Source: Stereum hirsutum FP-91666 SS1
Lineage: Eukaryota > Basidiomycota > Agaricomycetes > Russulales > Stereaceae
DNA: 64,000 nt
Direction of reading: 5' to 3'
Assembly (NCBI RefSeq): GCF_000264905.1
Contig: NW_006763137.1
Location: forward strand, 1,056,719-1,120,718
Positions 1 through 11,889 of the stretch are shown piece after piece. Every line of letters starts with the position of its first letter. Position 1 is the first letter of the stretch. The notes beneath the pieces were generated by a model. It had not been told where the DNA came from and ran no database searches. It saw nothing but the letters and a program-made list of their open reading frames with translations. The position numbers and the translations under genes are program-made.

Positions 1-1
1 G

Positions 2-1941
2 AAGAGGCAGGAGAAGGTCGCGGTGAATTTTGGAGGCCTGCAAGGATTCATTTTGAATCGGTACATGGTGTATGACGTAGTCACCGATGTGAGTCGCTTC
101 ATTTTGCGTGTTGATATTAGTGTTGACTTCGGCTTCGACAGCGAGGAGCTACCGTTCCGAGACGATACTCGGAGTTCGTGTTTCTGTTCGATTGTGAGTG
201 TTGAGCGTTTACGTATGTTGGTGTGGCCCACGCTGACGACATGTTGTGTTGTAAGGTCTCGTCCGCCGGTATCCCTTCCGGATAATACCACAGTTACCCC
301 CCAAACGGATAGGACGTGAGTCCAACTGCTTTACAGTCTTGTTACACCGGGACTGACAGTCACACGAACAGCCGATGAGAATTTCCTCGAACAGCGACGG
401 TATGTTAGATGCCGTCATCGTGCAATATCAGAGATTCTGAGTATCTGCTAATAGGAAAGGGTTGCAACGATTCATGAACTTCGTCGTGTATGTTCATCAT
501 AACTATGTGGCCTACTGGAAGAGTACTCACAAAGTGTCTTGAACAGGAATCATCCGATCATCAAGGACGATGGTCTCCTGGCCACCTTTCTCGCCGAGCC
601 CTCATTTGAACAATGGCGGAAACACTCAGCCATCTCTCTGGAGGAAGAATCTGCTAGTAAACGTGTGGACCGTATCGAGGAAATGACTATACCCAGCGAT
701 TTGGAAGAGAAACTTGGGTTAGTCTTCTCGTTGGCCACCGCACTCACTCATCTTTATACAAAGCACATCTTGTGGTGTAAATGCTAACGGGTTGTTTCGG
801 TTCTACACCCTCTTTTGTGTTCGGTTAGGAATGTGCGAGGGAAGATAGTACCGCTGATCGAGGCCTGGCAAAAGATCAGCATCCTCGCTGAGCGGATAAT
901 CAGGAAGCGCGAAGCAGCAGCGGTACGAATCCCTCCGAACTTGAGGCCTTCCTACCTACCGACTCACTTCTTCTCATCATCCGCACCGGCCTCCCCCACA
1001 TCCTCATCCTCCGCCTCCTACTCTTCATCCAACAATCGCCTCCTCTCCTCGTCCGCGTCAATCTTATCATATGACTCCACGCGTTCACGAACATCTAATT
1101 TCTTACACGGTCTCGCGCCCGCTGCAATTTTCGCTTCCGGGAATGGGTTGCCGACTGCGTCTACCGCGTCGTCGGACGTGCAGGCTGATTTGGCGAGGTT
1201 GACGAATACGTTTAAGGTGCTTGTGGAGGTTAATGGGCAGTGTTGGAGAGGAGGGGAGGAATGTGAGCTTTCGGAGGGGGTGAAGAGGGGTGTGAGAAGT
1301 GTAGCAGAGCATACGCAGAGAGAGACGGATCTGCTTGAGCAGAGGGTATGCGGTTTGTTCATTTGATGTGCTGTTTGATTTCTGATAGGTGACTTTTGAC
1401 TGGCAGACACGGACATTGCTCAACTCGACATTGGAGGGTATCAAGTCCCAGCGTGATCTGTACATTGCCATGCGCGACTTGTTCATCCGCCATGACCGAC
1501 TATCCGTCGATCAAGTCGAACGGCTCAAAAAACGCGTTGATACGACCTCCGTCAAGCTGGAGGGTATCCGGGCTGTGCAGAAGGAAGGGTGGGAGGTGGA
1601 GGCAGATAAACTTGCAGGAGCCATGGAGAAGGATAAGGTCACGATCACGGCACAGCTCAATCGAAGGGTGTTTATCAGGGCTTGGTACGTTGCTCGCCTT
1701 CTCTGCACTCTTTATCGTCTCCGTTGCGCTCGCCTTTTTCCTTCTTTTGGGCAACATGTTGATATTGACTTTCTATGATAGCATGTGGCACGAACTGCGA
1801 GTCGTGCTCCATAACAGGGAGAATACACTCCTGACCCAGCTCGTTCAGGCTTTCGCGCGCGAAGAACAAGATTATGCGGACAGCGTGGCGGCGAATTGGG
1901 CGTCGTTGGTTGATGCGGTTGAGAGCATGCCTCTTGAGTGA
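2..1941 (+). CDS. MVP1: Sorting nexin Mvp1 / SNX8-like (5' end outside window)
   Basis: Endosomal SNX-BAR protein that binds PI3P and tubulates membrane for cargo retrieval. Spliced exons: 2-88, 142-193, 256-315, 372-399, 455-487, 547-717, 829-1345, 1389-1684 and 1782-1941; every junction is GT..AG and keeps frame. Exons 2-6 rebuild a PX domain with RRYSEFVFLFDCL, then RRYPFRIIPQLPPKRIG, then the FLAEPSFEQWRKH and ESASKRVDRIEEM blocks characteristic of Mvp1. The rest is a helical BAR-like region ending SMPLE. A Ser-rich stretch (about 960-1080) sits inside the BAR part. The start codon and N-terminus lie before base 1. Family assignment is strong; exact edges of the first exon are less certain. 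Confidence 0.9.
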
Positions 1942-2679
1942 GCCCGTCCGGTTCTTTCAAGGCTGGGTAGGGGTGGACAGGTGTGGATATGGTCCTTGTC
2001 GTCGGGAATGTGTGGTAGTGCGGAGACTGCGTATCTTATAACATTTTCTTGTGTCTAATTCCGCACGTATACCTGATTTTTATTTGCCTCTTGCGACAGT
2101 CGATGATGTTACGCAATTCCAGGGATTTTTTGCACAACTATTTCTGTTTCTCGATATATATCGTCCAAAAACTGGAACAGGCTGTTACTTGTGGTGCAAC
2201 TTCACGTCTACTACCATCAAACTCAGCGGACCTTGCTACCAGCTAGACTCATGACCGTCCGGTCAGAAGACCACGTTCGCGATGCGCCATACCATAAGTC
2301 AATAGGTGATTAGTCGCTGATACGTTTTGCCAGTATCATCATGGACGCCCTTCATCCGAAGTTGAAGCAGCTCTCTTCCGACCCTCGGCACCATGCTACT
2401 CTGCAAGCACCTGAACAGCGCCACACTGAACCTCATTTCGTGGTCATCAGATTGACTCTAGTCCGTCTACGGTATCTCGGCTGTTTTTGGGCTCGATGAT
2501 GTCGAAGCGTCCGGCTGAACGTCGTATGCGGAGAAGAAGTCAAGCCTCCGAGGTAAGACCTCTTGTTCATCTTACTAGCTTCCTACCTCTCCGTACGCTC
2601 GACCTGCGGCCCGCCAGAATCCGCGTACTGCTACCATCTGAAGTTCTGTTAAGATACCATGAGGGCGCAGTGGCTCGAG
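1942..2679. other. Intergenic: MVP1 3' flank and AA9 promoter
   Basis: No convincing gene. Short plus-strand frames at 2051-2254 and 2487-2771 have no domain, coding bias or splice context and probably represent 3' UTR and promoter. The distal part precedes the AA9 LPMO gene. Confidence 0.5.
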
Positions 2680-2687
2680 TATATAAT
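2680..2687 (+). promoter_or_regulatory. TATA box of the AA9 gene
   Basis: A TATATAAT-type element within TCGAGTATATAATGCAG lies about 95 bp upstream of the AA9 start codon. That spacing suits a strongly regulated secreted enzyme gene with a short 5' UTR. Inferred from sequence only. Confidence 0.55.
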
Positions 2688-2780
2688 GCAGACCAGCTGT
2701 CCTGTGTCTTTTTCTTCTTCAAATCGGGTTTGTCAGGCTTAACACAGGCTGAACTTCACCGTCGAGCATAGAGGACCAAG

Positions 2781-4027
2781 ATGTTCTACGTCGGGCTCAC
2801 TGCTCTTACTGCTTTTTTCGTTGGGCTCCGTATCCCTAGCGTGCATGCGCATGGATACGTCCAGGATGTCGTCGTCGACTCAACCCATTACACTGGTTAC
2901 CTACCGTATAGTGATCCGTACTACAACCCTGTCCCGGAGCGTATTATCCGCGCGATTCCTGGAAATGGTGAGTATCGATTCTCTCGACTCTTTGTTCGAC
3001 GACTCGATGAACTGACCGTTACCGTCTTACCGTGTCTGGATTTTAGGTCCTGTCACGGATCTGAGCCTCATTGATGTTCAGTGCAATGGTTACACGGACG
3101 GAGGCGTCATCGGGAGTGAGCCTGCGCCTATCTATGCAACTGTAGCGGCGGGGGACGAAATGCATTTGAACTGGACGACTTGGCCTGACTCTCATATTGT
3201 AATTTGTTGCCTCAGGCTTTTTCATTACCTTCGCTCTCGAGTGAATTGTGCTGATGCTATTTTACATTTTGCTGCTTATTGCAGGGACCGATGATCACGT
3301 ACATGGCTCTCGCTCCTTCTGATATCACGGAGTGGCTACCAGGAACCGAGTGAGCTCATCCTCGAATCGCAGTACCGCTCAGTCGTGCAGCAATTGACAC
3401 AATTTCTTGTAGTGCTGTCTGGTTCAAGGTCGCTGAAGCTGGAAAGGCGGCTGATGGGACTTGGGCCTCGACTACTGGCTTAACCGCTACCGACAGCATC
3501 TATACATTCACAGTTCCTGCCACTTTGAAGCCCGGACAGTACATCGTTCGCCACGAGATGTGAGTAGCCTACATAATACGACCTCTGCGTATGCTCTTGC
3601 TCACCAATACTACCTGTTCAGCATTGCCTTGCATGCAGGTGTGTTATTTCCCGCCTCGGAAGAATATCATGAACAATTTTAGTTGACTGACCGCACAATG
3701 TAGCCTTCGTGTACCCTGGCGCGCAAGTCTACCCATCCTGCATCCAGATTGAAGTCACCGGTTCTGGGATTGCCTTCCCGACATCGTTCGTCTCCTTCCC
3801 CGGAGCCTATACCGCTGACACTCCCGGAATCGTATACGATGCCTACACCAGTGAGATTGAGTCCTTCTTGAGCTTCCGTTGACATTTCTCTCTAACCTGG
3901 TTGATTGTTCAAGATACGTCGGCGTACCCGATTCCGGGACCTGCTGTGTAAGTGGCGTATTGAGATTCTCAGGGGCAAAGGATAAAATACTGATTTTTTT
4001 TGAACCCGATGTAGCTGGTCAGGCTGA
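2781..4027 (+). CDS. AA9 lytic polysaccharide monooxygenase, secreted
   Basis: Copper enzyme that oxidatively cleaves cellulose or related glucans outside the cell. Exons: 2781-2967, 3047-3198, 3285-3349, 3413-3559, 3622-3638, 3704-3850, 3914-3947, 4015-4027; all introns GT..AG. A signal peptide ends in VHA, so the mature chain starts with His (HGYVQDVV), the first residue of the histidine brace. The second brace His is in PDSHIGPM, and IIALHAAFVYPGAQVYPSC holds the conserved core including the axial Tyr. Exon 5 is only 17 nt. The protein is catalytic-domain only: no linker, CBM1 or GPI signal follows, and it ends PGPAVWSG. Regioselectivity and substrate cannot be told from the sequence. Confidence 0.93.
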
Positions 4028-4538
4028 ACGCCCGTCGGAAAAGTGGACGCTATGAGGGTAGCAGTGTGTGAATTTGGACGTTTGTTTGACATGCCAAGGA
4101 TGGAGAGCTTGTATCATGCGCAATACAGCGACTATGATGAAAGCTAGTTCAATGCTTCAGGAAAGAACACAGATGCCTTGATAGGCTAAGTGAGGAGTCC
4201 GAGTGAGAAGAGAGAATTATTGGGCAGCACTGTGGCCCAACTGTGGCCCCGTGTTCCAAGTACAGAGTTACCGGCATTCGCCGTGAGGATATTCTCACAG
4301 TGCCACGCCTCCCCAAGGTGGAGTGACAGCCTTGACGGATCTGTTCCCAACCACGACGACGCCCCCTTCACCTCGCATTGACCTCGCACAACCGTCTTTT
4401 TATCCCTTGCACAACCATCACCGCCGTCAACATCGCCCCCTCCTCCTTCTTTTTATCTCTTTTCTTCGACAAATCCATTTGACCGAGTGTTCTGTAGCAG
4501 ATTAGCCTTGGTTTTCTTTCAATTCATAAATTTGCTCT
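4028..4538. other. Intergenic: AA9 3' flank and MPE1 promoter
   Basis: No gene seen. The downstream half is C/T-rich (around 4370-4480), as is usual just upstream of fungal start codons. A short GTGGCCC-type direct repeat occurs near 4230-4250. Confidence 0.45.
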
Positions 4539-7019
4539 ATGGCATCCTCTGTCTTTTACAAGTTCAGGTCTCAGAGAGAGGAGTCTCGGGTGACATTTGA
4601 TGGCACTGGCATATCTGTATTTGACTTGAAGAAAGAGATCATCCTAGCTAACAATCTCGGCAAGTCTAATGACTTCGACATTTCTGTGTTCGACAAGTCG
4701 TCCAACGAAGGTGCGCACGCGTCATTTCTACACTCAGAGTACTCTGAGTGTTGATCGTCTGGCCACCCTTCTCATTGCAGAGTTTAAAAATGACCAGCAT
4801 ATCATTCCACGATCTTCTTCTGTCATTGTGAAGCGCTTGCCAGCAGTGCGTCCGGGCAAGGGTAACGCTGCTATGTACATTGCTGGCACAGCGTCTGCCG
4901 GTGCTGATTCAGCTTCAAAGTCTGGTACTTCCGGTAACTCCAGCAATAATTGGCACAAGGGCTCGATGTCACGGCGCTTCGATGGGAAGGAAGATGCTCC
5001 GAAGCCCACGCCGCCACCAAGAGCCAGCCCTGTGCGCACCCTCTCGTTCATCTTCTTCCTTTCACACGCTCACACTGCATGCATTTTTAGTCAAAGCTAT
5101 CTACGTCAATAGCGCAGGATGATGAGGAGGCTGCAATGGCCGCCATGTTCCAAATGCAGTCGGCTAACTGGGAGGAGACCCAGGAGAAAATGTCACAGTT
5201 GGTGTCAAGTCTCGCGGATCTCTTCACGTATTGTAGTAGTGTCTGTCTAATGGATGATTGTTTTTTGCCCCACTTCTGCACCTGCTCTCGACACTCCTAT
5301 AGTGCTACGCGTATATACACTAACAACCGCGGAACCGGCTTCTCTCGCGGAGGTAAAACGACACCACACAGTCATCACCACCACAACGACAAACCTTTAC
5401 CCCCCAGCTATGTCTGCTATCGATGTGGACAGAAAGGTTCGTTGTTCTTCATGACATACTGAGGGTTCAGCTGTTGAGGTTATATAGGTCATTGGATCCA
5501 GGATTGTCCGACGAACAGCGACCGAGAGTTTGACAATAAGCCTCGCATCAAACGAACGACCGGTATCCCTCGTAGTTTTCTCAAAGCCATCGAAAGCCCT
5601 GCTACGTCTCAAATCGGACATGGAGTCATGGTTACGCCCGAAGGTGGCTACGTCGTCGCTCAGCCTGATGTGTACGCCTTCGTTCTGCTATGCTTCTGCC
5701 CATCTTCTCCCAGTGTACAAGCTAACCTTCTACCTTCATCGTTCAGGGCTTCGTGGCAAAAGCAAGTCTCCAGGCCGAAGGGTCTCACGGAGTCAGACGT
5801 GCGGGATCGACCTTCGAAAGACCCTGCGATCGTATGTCCGATAGATAATAAAATCTTCCGTGACGCTGTGAAGACTCCATGCTGCGAGACGACATACTGC
5901 GAGGAATGTATACAGACCCATCTTTTGGAGAAGGACTTCATATGTCCGCACTGCGCTACGAAGATTGCTTCGCTTGACAAGCTTTCGCAGGATAAGCCAA
6001 AGCGTGCGAAGGTCGCAGAGTATATTGAGAAGGAGATCGAACTGAGCAAGAAGGTAGAGGAAGAGGGCGCGAATGGCACTCCTGGACCGAATGGCGTATG
6101 TGTCCTGTGTCATTTCTATCTTCGCTAAGGGACACCTACTCACATCTAACATCATGCTCTCCAGACACCCGTCCCTGACGGTCCCTCAAATTCCCAACAA
6201 AACGGCCTCCCCAACCAAGATCACCCCGAATACTACCAAGACCCAAACCTCATCGCCGACATGGCCATGTCACAAATGATCCAAGACGGAATCCCACAGC
6301 TTCAAGCACAAATCCAACAACTCTCCGTAATGCTGAACAACAACACACTCCCGCAGGCCGTCCGGCAACAGACGGAAATGCAATACCAGCAGCTTCAGGT
6401 GCAGTTGCAGCAGGCGCAGGAGATCGGGGCTGCGTTGGCTATGCAGCGGAGTTTTGCGGCTCAGGCGGCGCAGCAGCAACAGCAGCAGCAGCAACAACAA
6501 CAACAACATCAGCAGCAGCAGGGCGTCGTAAATATGGGTGGCGGTATGGGTGGCGGTGGACTGGGGATGGGGATGGGTGGTGGAGGGTACGGGATGGGAG
6601 GAATGGGGTCTATGATGGGTGGAGGTGGCGGCATGGGAGGTGGTGGAGGAATGGGAGGTGGTGGCGGAATGGGCGGGCCTGGTGGAATGGGTGGTAATGG
6701 CATGGGCAACGGGATGGGTGGCAATGGGATGGGTGGCAATGGAATGGGCGGTGGAGGACCGATGTCGATGCACAGAGGACCGGGCGGCGGAGGTGGAAAC
6801 GGCGGCGCAATGAGTGGAGGAGTTTCGTTGGGAGCGGGGCCTATGGGCGGACAAGGACAGATTGCAGGATTCGGCAACCAGCAGCAGGCAGGACACGAGT
6901 CTGCGTATCAGAGGTTGCCGTTGAATAATAGGAGGAGAAATATGAAGAGGGAGAGGCCTTCGGATTTCTTGGAGGTTGGGCCGGATATGGAGAGGGAGCC
7001 GAAGGTGGCGAAACATTAG
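4539..7019 (+). CDS. MPE1: Mpe1/RBBP6-like cleavage and polyadenylation factor subunit
   Basis: Subunit of the pre-mRNA cleavage and polyadenylation factor, nuclear. Exons: 4539-4710, 4781-5031, 5091-5197, 5303-5436, 5488-5671, 5747-6095, 6165-7019; total 2052 nt, 683 aa. Order of parts: N-terminal DWNN ubiquitin-like domain (SSVFYKFRSQREESRVTFDG), the MSHATRIYTN linker, a CCHC zinc knuckle (CYRCGQKGHWIQDC), then a RING/U-box-type domain (CPIDNKIFRDAVKTPCCETT, later CPHCATK). The C-terminus is low complexity: a poly-Gln tract followed by Gly-Gly-Met-Gly repeats, then a basic tail. The first three domains are diagnostic; the Gln/Gly-Met tail is variable in the family and may mediate condensation (inference). 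Confidence 0.95.
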
Positions 7020-7430
7020 GAGTAAGTCGCGTTCGAGGGACCACTGGATCGCTTTGGAGAGGGGGCCCTCGATTACGATACAGATATTTTCAAGGGCTTC
7101 GAAAACGACCTCTTTCTCTCCTACATGTATATACACATAACACAACTACACATCGACCGCAGAGCGCTGAGCAGGTTCCATCTTCGTCTTCATCTTTACT
7201 TCTATTCTCCCCAGTTCTCCCCTCATCTTTACTCCCCTCATCTTTATTACGTTCCCTTCGAAGCTTACTGTCGACTGTTGATCGCGACCCACTGTAAATA
7301 TCCATACACGGAATATATATTTGCGATCCCCTCCATCCGTCCGCCTGTGTGCCTACATTCCAATCCTAGCCTCGAACAGCATTACTTCAAAAAGCACAAT
7401 ATATACTGACCTACCCAGAACCGGTCACGC
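7020..7430. other. Convergent 3' intergenic (MPE1 / VPS5)
   Basis: Spacer between the converging 3' ends of MPE1 and VPS5. No coding sequence supported. Pyrimidine-rich stretches with CTTTATT motifs probably hold the polyadenylation signals of both genes. Confidence 0.5.
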
Positions 7431-10400
7431 TCACGCCACAGTCCTCAACGCGGACGACCCATTCGTCTGCTGTTGCCCCGCACTCGAACTCGACACCCTC
7501 TGCAGAATCGCGTGCTGGAACTGTTCCCTCGCCGCGATGAGCTGATAAACGAACAACGTCAACAAGCAGCCCACGGAACGTCGAATAAGACGCGGTGGAA
7601 ATGAGAATAGGTAGTAAGTAGAGTGATAGGTAGTAGAGTGAAAGGGAAGGAATAGAAGGGGGGAAACGAACCTCCTTCTGCCGATCAATCATCCCATCCA
7701 AGAATCGCTCCATGGACCGCTTGAAATCCTCGATCCGCTCCGTCTCGAACCGTGCCACCTCTGACTTGACGAGCTTCGAGACGTGCTCGAATTCGTTTTT
7801 GGATTCGAGGGCTCTGCGTTCCGCCTGTTGCATTGCATTGCATTGAATTCAAGGACGTAAACATGCCAGCCAGGTCAATCGATGGGTTTATGTGTAGATG
7901 GAAGGTTTAGAGTGAGTGAGTGGGTGGCAGGGGAGGAAGAGAGGGAATGAATAAACGTACGTCGGCGATCTGGCTCATCGAATGCCCCATCCTATCCGTC
8001 GGAATACGACCCTGCGCTCGATTCCGATCATGGTTCTGCCTCGCTCTCCTCAACTCCGTATCCGCCGTCTGCCAAGCATGATACGTCCGTATCCGCGAAC
8101 TGAACGCCATCTACATCGTGTCACCGCCACCACAATGAACGAACAAACGAGTCAGCTTCATCAACACCAAGACAGGAAACACAGGCAGACAAAGAGAAAA
8201 TGTATGCATGTATGGTATGTGTGTATGCGTGTATTGTGCGAAAGACAAACCAACGCACCCGCACACTATTAATCAGCCTCGCATACTCGTCCGCCGTGCC
8301 CATGAGCGTCACCAGATCCTGCTTCGCCTGCTCAGACTCTATATCCTGCGCTTTCCGCTCCACGTCCGCGAGCAGGCCGAGGGAGGCCATGAGCGGTTTG
8401 CCGAGGTCGGAGGAGGCGAGGTCTGCGATCATTTGTGCGAACTCGCCGATGGATGTGGATAGTTCTGTTGATGCAGTCAAAATCAGAATGAGAAAGGGGT
8501 ATTGGGAATGGAAATGGGTGGGGTGGGACGAGAGTGGTGGGATTCGTTGACGAGATGGAGAGCGAGATCACTACCTGTGCGTTGTTTAGAAACAACATCA
8601 ATAGCTTTCACGAGCCCACGAAGTTGAGCCTCCAATGTATCGAGGTATCCTTTTTGTCTGTCGAACCACTGCATCGCATCATATCACATCAGCACTCATA
8701 TCCTACGAATTGAGCGTGAGGGAAAACAAGTGAATAAAGTGAATGAGACGAACCTCGTCGTTCTCGATGAATCGTGGTCCAGCGATTGACTGGCCGAGGT
8801 TAGCCAATAATCCGCCTTTCTCCTGTGCGAGTTCCGCCTTCCGATGCTTAATCTACGCTCACACCACCCAAATCAATTTCACCCGCCTCAACTCCATCCC
8901 GAAAAAGTCGAGAAAAGACTCACGTCCAAAGCAAAATTATCGCTCTCCAAAAAAAACCTCAAATCCGCATCCTTTCCCAGAACCGGATGATTCGCGATCT
9001 TACTAATACAATTCTCTAGCGCGATCCTGCGCTGCTGCACGAACCTATCATCGAACCGTCCGAAGGGATTTTTTTCGGGAACGGGAGGGACGACGACGCC
9101 GGGGTTGGAGAGTGATAGGGTTTCGTAGAGCCAGAGGAAGTCGGAGTAGCGGCGGAGGACGGAGAAGGAGGGTTTGGTGAAGAGGGGGGAGGATGTCTGG
9201 TTTTGGGGAGGGGTGGGAAGGGGGAGGGGGGAGGGGGTTAGTGCGGGTGGATGGGGGGATGGGGTGAGGGTGAGAGACGTACGCGGGTGTGGACGGTGTA
9301 CATCGTGTAGCCACGGATGGGGTCACCGACTTTCTGTGGGTCGTCCACGGTGATGGCGAACTCTGGCTGGATTCCCTTGTCTTTACTAGACAGCGACGCA
9401 GAAAGTCGGGTTGAAGATTCCTAGCCATCCAAGACTCCATCAGCCCACACTCTCCGTGCATTCAAAAAGCGAGACACATACCGACTCCGACGGCCTCGGC
9501 CTCAACGGTTTATCGTCGTCGTCATCCTCTTCCTCTTCCTCCTCCGGCCGTGATGGCGCCGGCGGTGAACTCACAAACGTACTCTGCGCCCCCATCCCAT
9601 CATCCCACCCCCCACTGAATCCCTCCCCACCCAACGCCAGATTCGCAAACGACCCATCCAACGATCCCTGCTGCTGCTCCAATGGCGATATAATGCTCCT
9701 CGTGTGCGTCTGTGTCGTCGGCGTCGGCGTCCCGAGCGTATCCGTAGCCGAAGGTCTCGAAGTCTGGCGCTGCGGAAGGCGAGCGGAAACGGGTGGGGAG
9801 GAGGCGGGCTCGGAATCTGAAGCTGAAGTGGAGGTGGAGGTTCCGGGGGCGAAGACGGGGGAGGTGATGGAGACTGTGGAGGGCGTGGAAGGACGACGGG
9901 TGGTTGCGATTGGGGAGTATGGAGTGGGTGTGGGTGAGATGGGCGAGGAGTCGGCGGCGGGGGACAGGGGGGAGAGCAGGGGGTTTGGTTGTGGGTGTGG
10001 TTTGGGTTGTTGGGATTCTGGCTCGGATTCCGGTTCGATGCTCTCCCTGAAGCCGCTGGAGGTAGATGAACTGGGAGGCTCGTGCTCGGGTTCTACGCTC
10101 TCCCGGAAACCATAACTTCGGGGAGACTTGACGGATGGCTTCGAGGGCTCGTCCTCGTCTGACGAAAGGTTCGCGTTGGCCAAGTCGAGCGGGTCAGCGG
10201 GGGCGGGAGCGGGGTCAGCACCTCCGCTGACGCTGAAAGGTTGTGATTCTGTCGTGGGTGTGGTACTGCGCTCGTCATCGTGCACGACGGAGGTGGCGGC
10301 GGTGGTGGTATGGGTATCGAATGCTGCTGAGGAGTCAAAGTCGTCGGTGGCAGCGGTGGAACTGCCGAGATAGTTGGACGACCAGGGGTCAGGCGAGTTA

Positions 10401-10486
10401 GAGCGTGGTTTTGCGAAGGGGTCTTCGAATGGGTTGTCTTCCAGTGCGCTCCGCGACTGCTTCAAGAGGTCGTCGAATCCGTCCAT
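7431..10486 (-). CDS. VPS5: Vps5/SNX1-like retromer sorting nexin
   Basis: Retromer SNX-BAR subunit for endosome-to-Golgi retrieval. Nine exons on the minus strand: 10486-9482, 9420-9283, 9196-8924, 8852-8754, 8668-8575, 8464-8259, 8110-7961, 7824-7672, 7541-7431; 2229 nt, 742 aa, all junctions in frame. N-terminus MDGFDDLLKQSRSALEDNPF followed by a long disordered Ser/Pro/Glu-rich region including a run of Asp. The PX domain contains RRYSDFLWLYETL, VVVPPVPEKNPFGRF and the RIALENC helix. A BAR region follows, ending in a Gln/Ser tail. N-terminal and PX features fit Vps5 better than Vps17. Divergent from EMC5 across 268 bp. Confidence 0.93.
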
Positions 10487-10754
10487 GGTTTGGAGAGTTA
10501 TGAAAACCTTATGGGGTTGTGCACGCGCCGATCAATACCTGAACCGAGTAAATATAATTGGAGCGAAATGTCAGTAATAAATCAATCATAGAGAAAGATA
10601 GAGCCATACAGAACCGCGAAAGCTGGCCGTCAGGGTTGTAGGAATGTTCGCTGGTCCGCGTTCACCCAGCGTACATTCCCACGCATGCTGTACCGTGCTC
10701 GGACGCTCTTGATCTCGACCGCTTCTCTGCACAAGCACATTCAAAGCTGAAAAT
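10487..10754. promoter_or_regulatory. Bidirectional promoter VPS5 / EMC5
   Basis: 268 bp separate the two start codons, so both promoters must lie here. No clear TATA box. Regulatory role inferred from gene arrangement. Confidence 0.6.
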
Positions 10755-11358
10755 ATGTTGGGCCAAACACTTCTCGTCATCGCTGCCGTACTCGTCTTCC
10801 ACAGTGAGCACCAACTGTGATCCTGCCGTAAACAGTGTGCTCACGGCCCATGCCTCCGCTCAGCTGCATTCTCAACCTATGAGCGTGAGTGAACCTCTGT
10901 GCACTGTCGAAGCCCTTATCAGACGCAAGCTTCTCCATTCTACTAGACCTCTCCCATTTGAAGGCGCTCGGTCGACCAGAGGGCTCTCTCCCCTCAGACG
11001 TACGCCCTTACCTCCTCCCTCACCAGCGCTCGTCATCCTCATCTAACGCAATAACTCCCCCTCCCCTCTACACCTCTACTCTAGATCGTCCTCGAAGCCT
11101 TCGCAGCTCTCATCCTCGGCACCATCGGAGCATCTTGGAAAGCCCCACCACCCAAAGAAATAACATGGGCGAGCGAGATGAAGACAAGGTCCGTGCGTTC
11201 CTCTATTCGTGTGGCGCCACACCTGCTCAGACGGAGACGTGGCACTGGTACTGGTGCTTATTGTTTGTGTTTGTGTTTGTAGGACGATCGACGATATGGA
11301 CTCGAGGTTGGCTTTCGCGAATTTCGTGACGAGGGGGAAGGTGTTGGGCAAGTCATGA
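10755..11358 (+). CDS. EMC5: ER membrane protein complex subunit 5 (EMC5/MMGT1)
   Basis: Small subunit of the ER membrane complex, which inserts tail-anchored and multipass proteins. No exon is long enough to stand out alone. Exons: 10755-10803, 10864-10884 (21 nt), 10947-10999, 11085-11188, 11283-11358; 303 nt, 100 aa. The spliced protein reads MLGQTLLVIAAVLVFH, then TAFSTYEHLSHLKALGRPEG, then IVLEAFAALILGTIGASW, then MDSRLAFANFVTRGKVLG. This gives two transmembrane helices and the EMC5 pattern (SLPSD before helix 2; F-N/A-x-RG near the end). Length matches the family. Identified only after splicing. Confidence 0.88.
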
Positions 11359-11889
11359 TGCACATGTATCATTACCATTCAGCATTCTCGTCGTCCATCG
11401 GAATATAGTGGTTTGCTTTCATGTCCTAACATTCGCGAGGTGTGCTCGACCCTTAATTTTCATGTGTCAGCGATTTCTGCGTGCTACCTCGGGGAAAGGT
11501 ATGGTTTGCATTTGGACTATATATCAGGCTTGTCATGGCCACCCTATCACAATCACAATCACTGGCGCACTCCCCACTCCCCGTGCTCTGAGTGTATACA
11601 TAGTCTCCGTGATTCTAAAACGTCCAACTGCTTCAGCTTCAATAGGTTTCATGCCAGTACAGACTCCATGTCTCAGTCTCACTATCACCCCAGGTCTCAG
11701 ACGACCCGCTAACCCGCTAACAGTAGTAATATTTGTCTCACTCCCAGTCCACTGGCCATAATCCCAACGCCCACACCATAAACTCTCATTCCCCTCCCGT
11801 CCTGTCCTCCCACCTCTCCCCATCCACCCTCCCGACTCCGCACAATCCCAATCCCAATCGCAAGGAAGGAACAATCTCATCTCGCCAAA
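11359..11889. other. Intergenic: EMC5 3' flank and next promoter
   Basis: No gene supported. A CT-rich stretch (about 11780-11850) precedes the next start codon. The minus-strand frame at 11533-12060 is an antisense shadow. Confidence 0.45.

Noticed and set aside
2487..2771. 94-aa plus-strand frame ending just before the AA9 gene
   Set aside because: Spans the TATA box and promoter of the AA9 gene; no conserved features.
6270..7145. 291-aa minus-strand open frame
   Set aside because: It is the complement of the CAG and GGN repeats of the MPE1 tail, giving Leu/His/Arg runs; the plus-strand gene explains it.
9411..10115. 234-aa plus-strand open frame
   Set aside because: Antisense to the first VPS5 exon; Ser/Gly/Glu low complexity and no domain.
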